A stretch of DNA of 7,297 bases from SZUA-117 sp964630795 (GTDB lineage Bacteria > Pseudomonadota > Gammaproteobacteria > Steroidobacterales > Woeseiaceae), in NCBI GenBank assembly GCA_964630795.1, contig CAZVWF010000106.1:1-7297 (forward strand), read 5' to 3'. This document shows positions 6,146 to 7,297 of this stretch, piece by piece; position 1 is the stretch's first letter, and the number at the start of each line of letters is the position of its first letter. Under the pieces are notes generated by a model, which did not search any database, was not told the origin of the DNA, and was given only the letters and a program-made list of their open reading frames with translations. A program made the position numbers and the translations under genes.

Positions 6146-7297
<1,152 letters not shown>

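Overview
The window looks like ordinary chromosome of a moderately GC-rich Gammaproteobacterium. The clues are CpxR/CpxA-like proteins close to the enterobacterial ones, a proteobacterial-type DgkA and a GlpK close to that of E. coli. Genus cannot be decided from the sequence. I see no mobile element, CRISPR array, tRNA or rRNA.

Layout from left to right. (1) 1-162, minus: the start of a glycine-rich lipoprotein that leaves the window on the left. (2) 163-586: a gene-free spacer with an A-tract. (3) 587-1120, minus: a small periplasmic Spy/CpxP-like protein whose C-terminus carries a perfect 30-bp tandem duplication. (4) 1121-1320: a divergent regulatory region with a tandem 10-bp repeat that could be a response-regulator site. 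(5) 1321-3394, plus: a CpxR-like response regulator and a CpxA-like histidine kinase, 16 bp apart. (6) 3383-3739, minus: the C-terminal half of a PP2C-type protein phosphatase, apparently a remnant. (7) 3775-4149, plus: diacylglycerol kinase DgkA, complete. (8) 4139-7297, minus: acetoacetyl-CoA synthetase (enters from the right, partial), a hot-dog thioesterase (4-base overlap) and glycerol kinase GlpK. These three are closely packed and probably one transcript.

The genes fall into two themes. The left part is an envelope-stress module: periplasmic chaperone-like sensor partner, membrane kinase and DNA-binding regulator in the classical divergent cpxP / cpxRA arrangement. The right part concerns lipid and acyl-CoA metabolism: DgkA recycles diacylglycerol to phosphatidate, GlpK makes glycerol 3-phosphate, and the synthetase and thioesterase activate and hydrolyse short acyl-CoAs. 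Gene ends are compact: two convergent pairs overlap by 11-12 bases and one tandem pair overlaps by 4.

I do not see a clearly new biological system. The points most worth a second look are the half-deleted phosphatase beside the kinase, the in-frame tandem duplication in the CpxP-like protein, the arginine-rich stretch in the kinase sensor domain, the tandem repeat between the divergent genes, and the apparent loss of the fructose-1,6-bisphosphate-binding arginine in GlpK.
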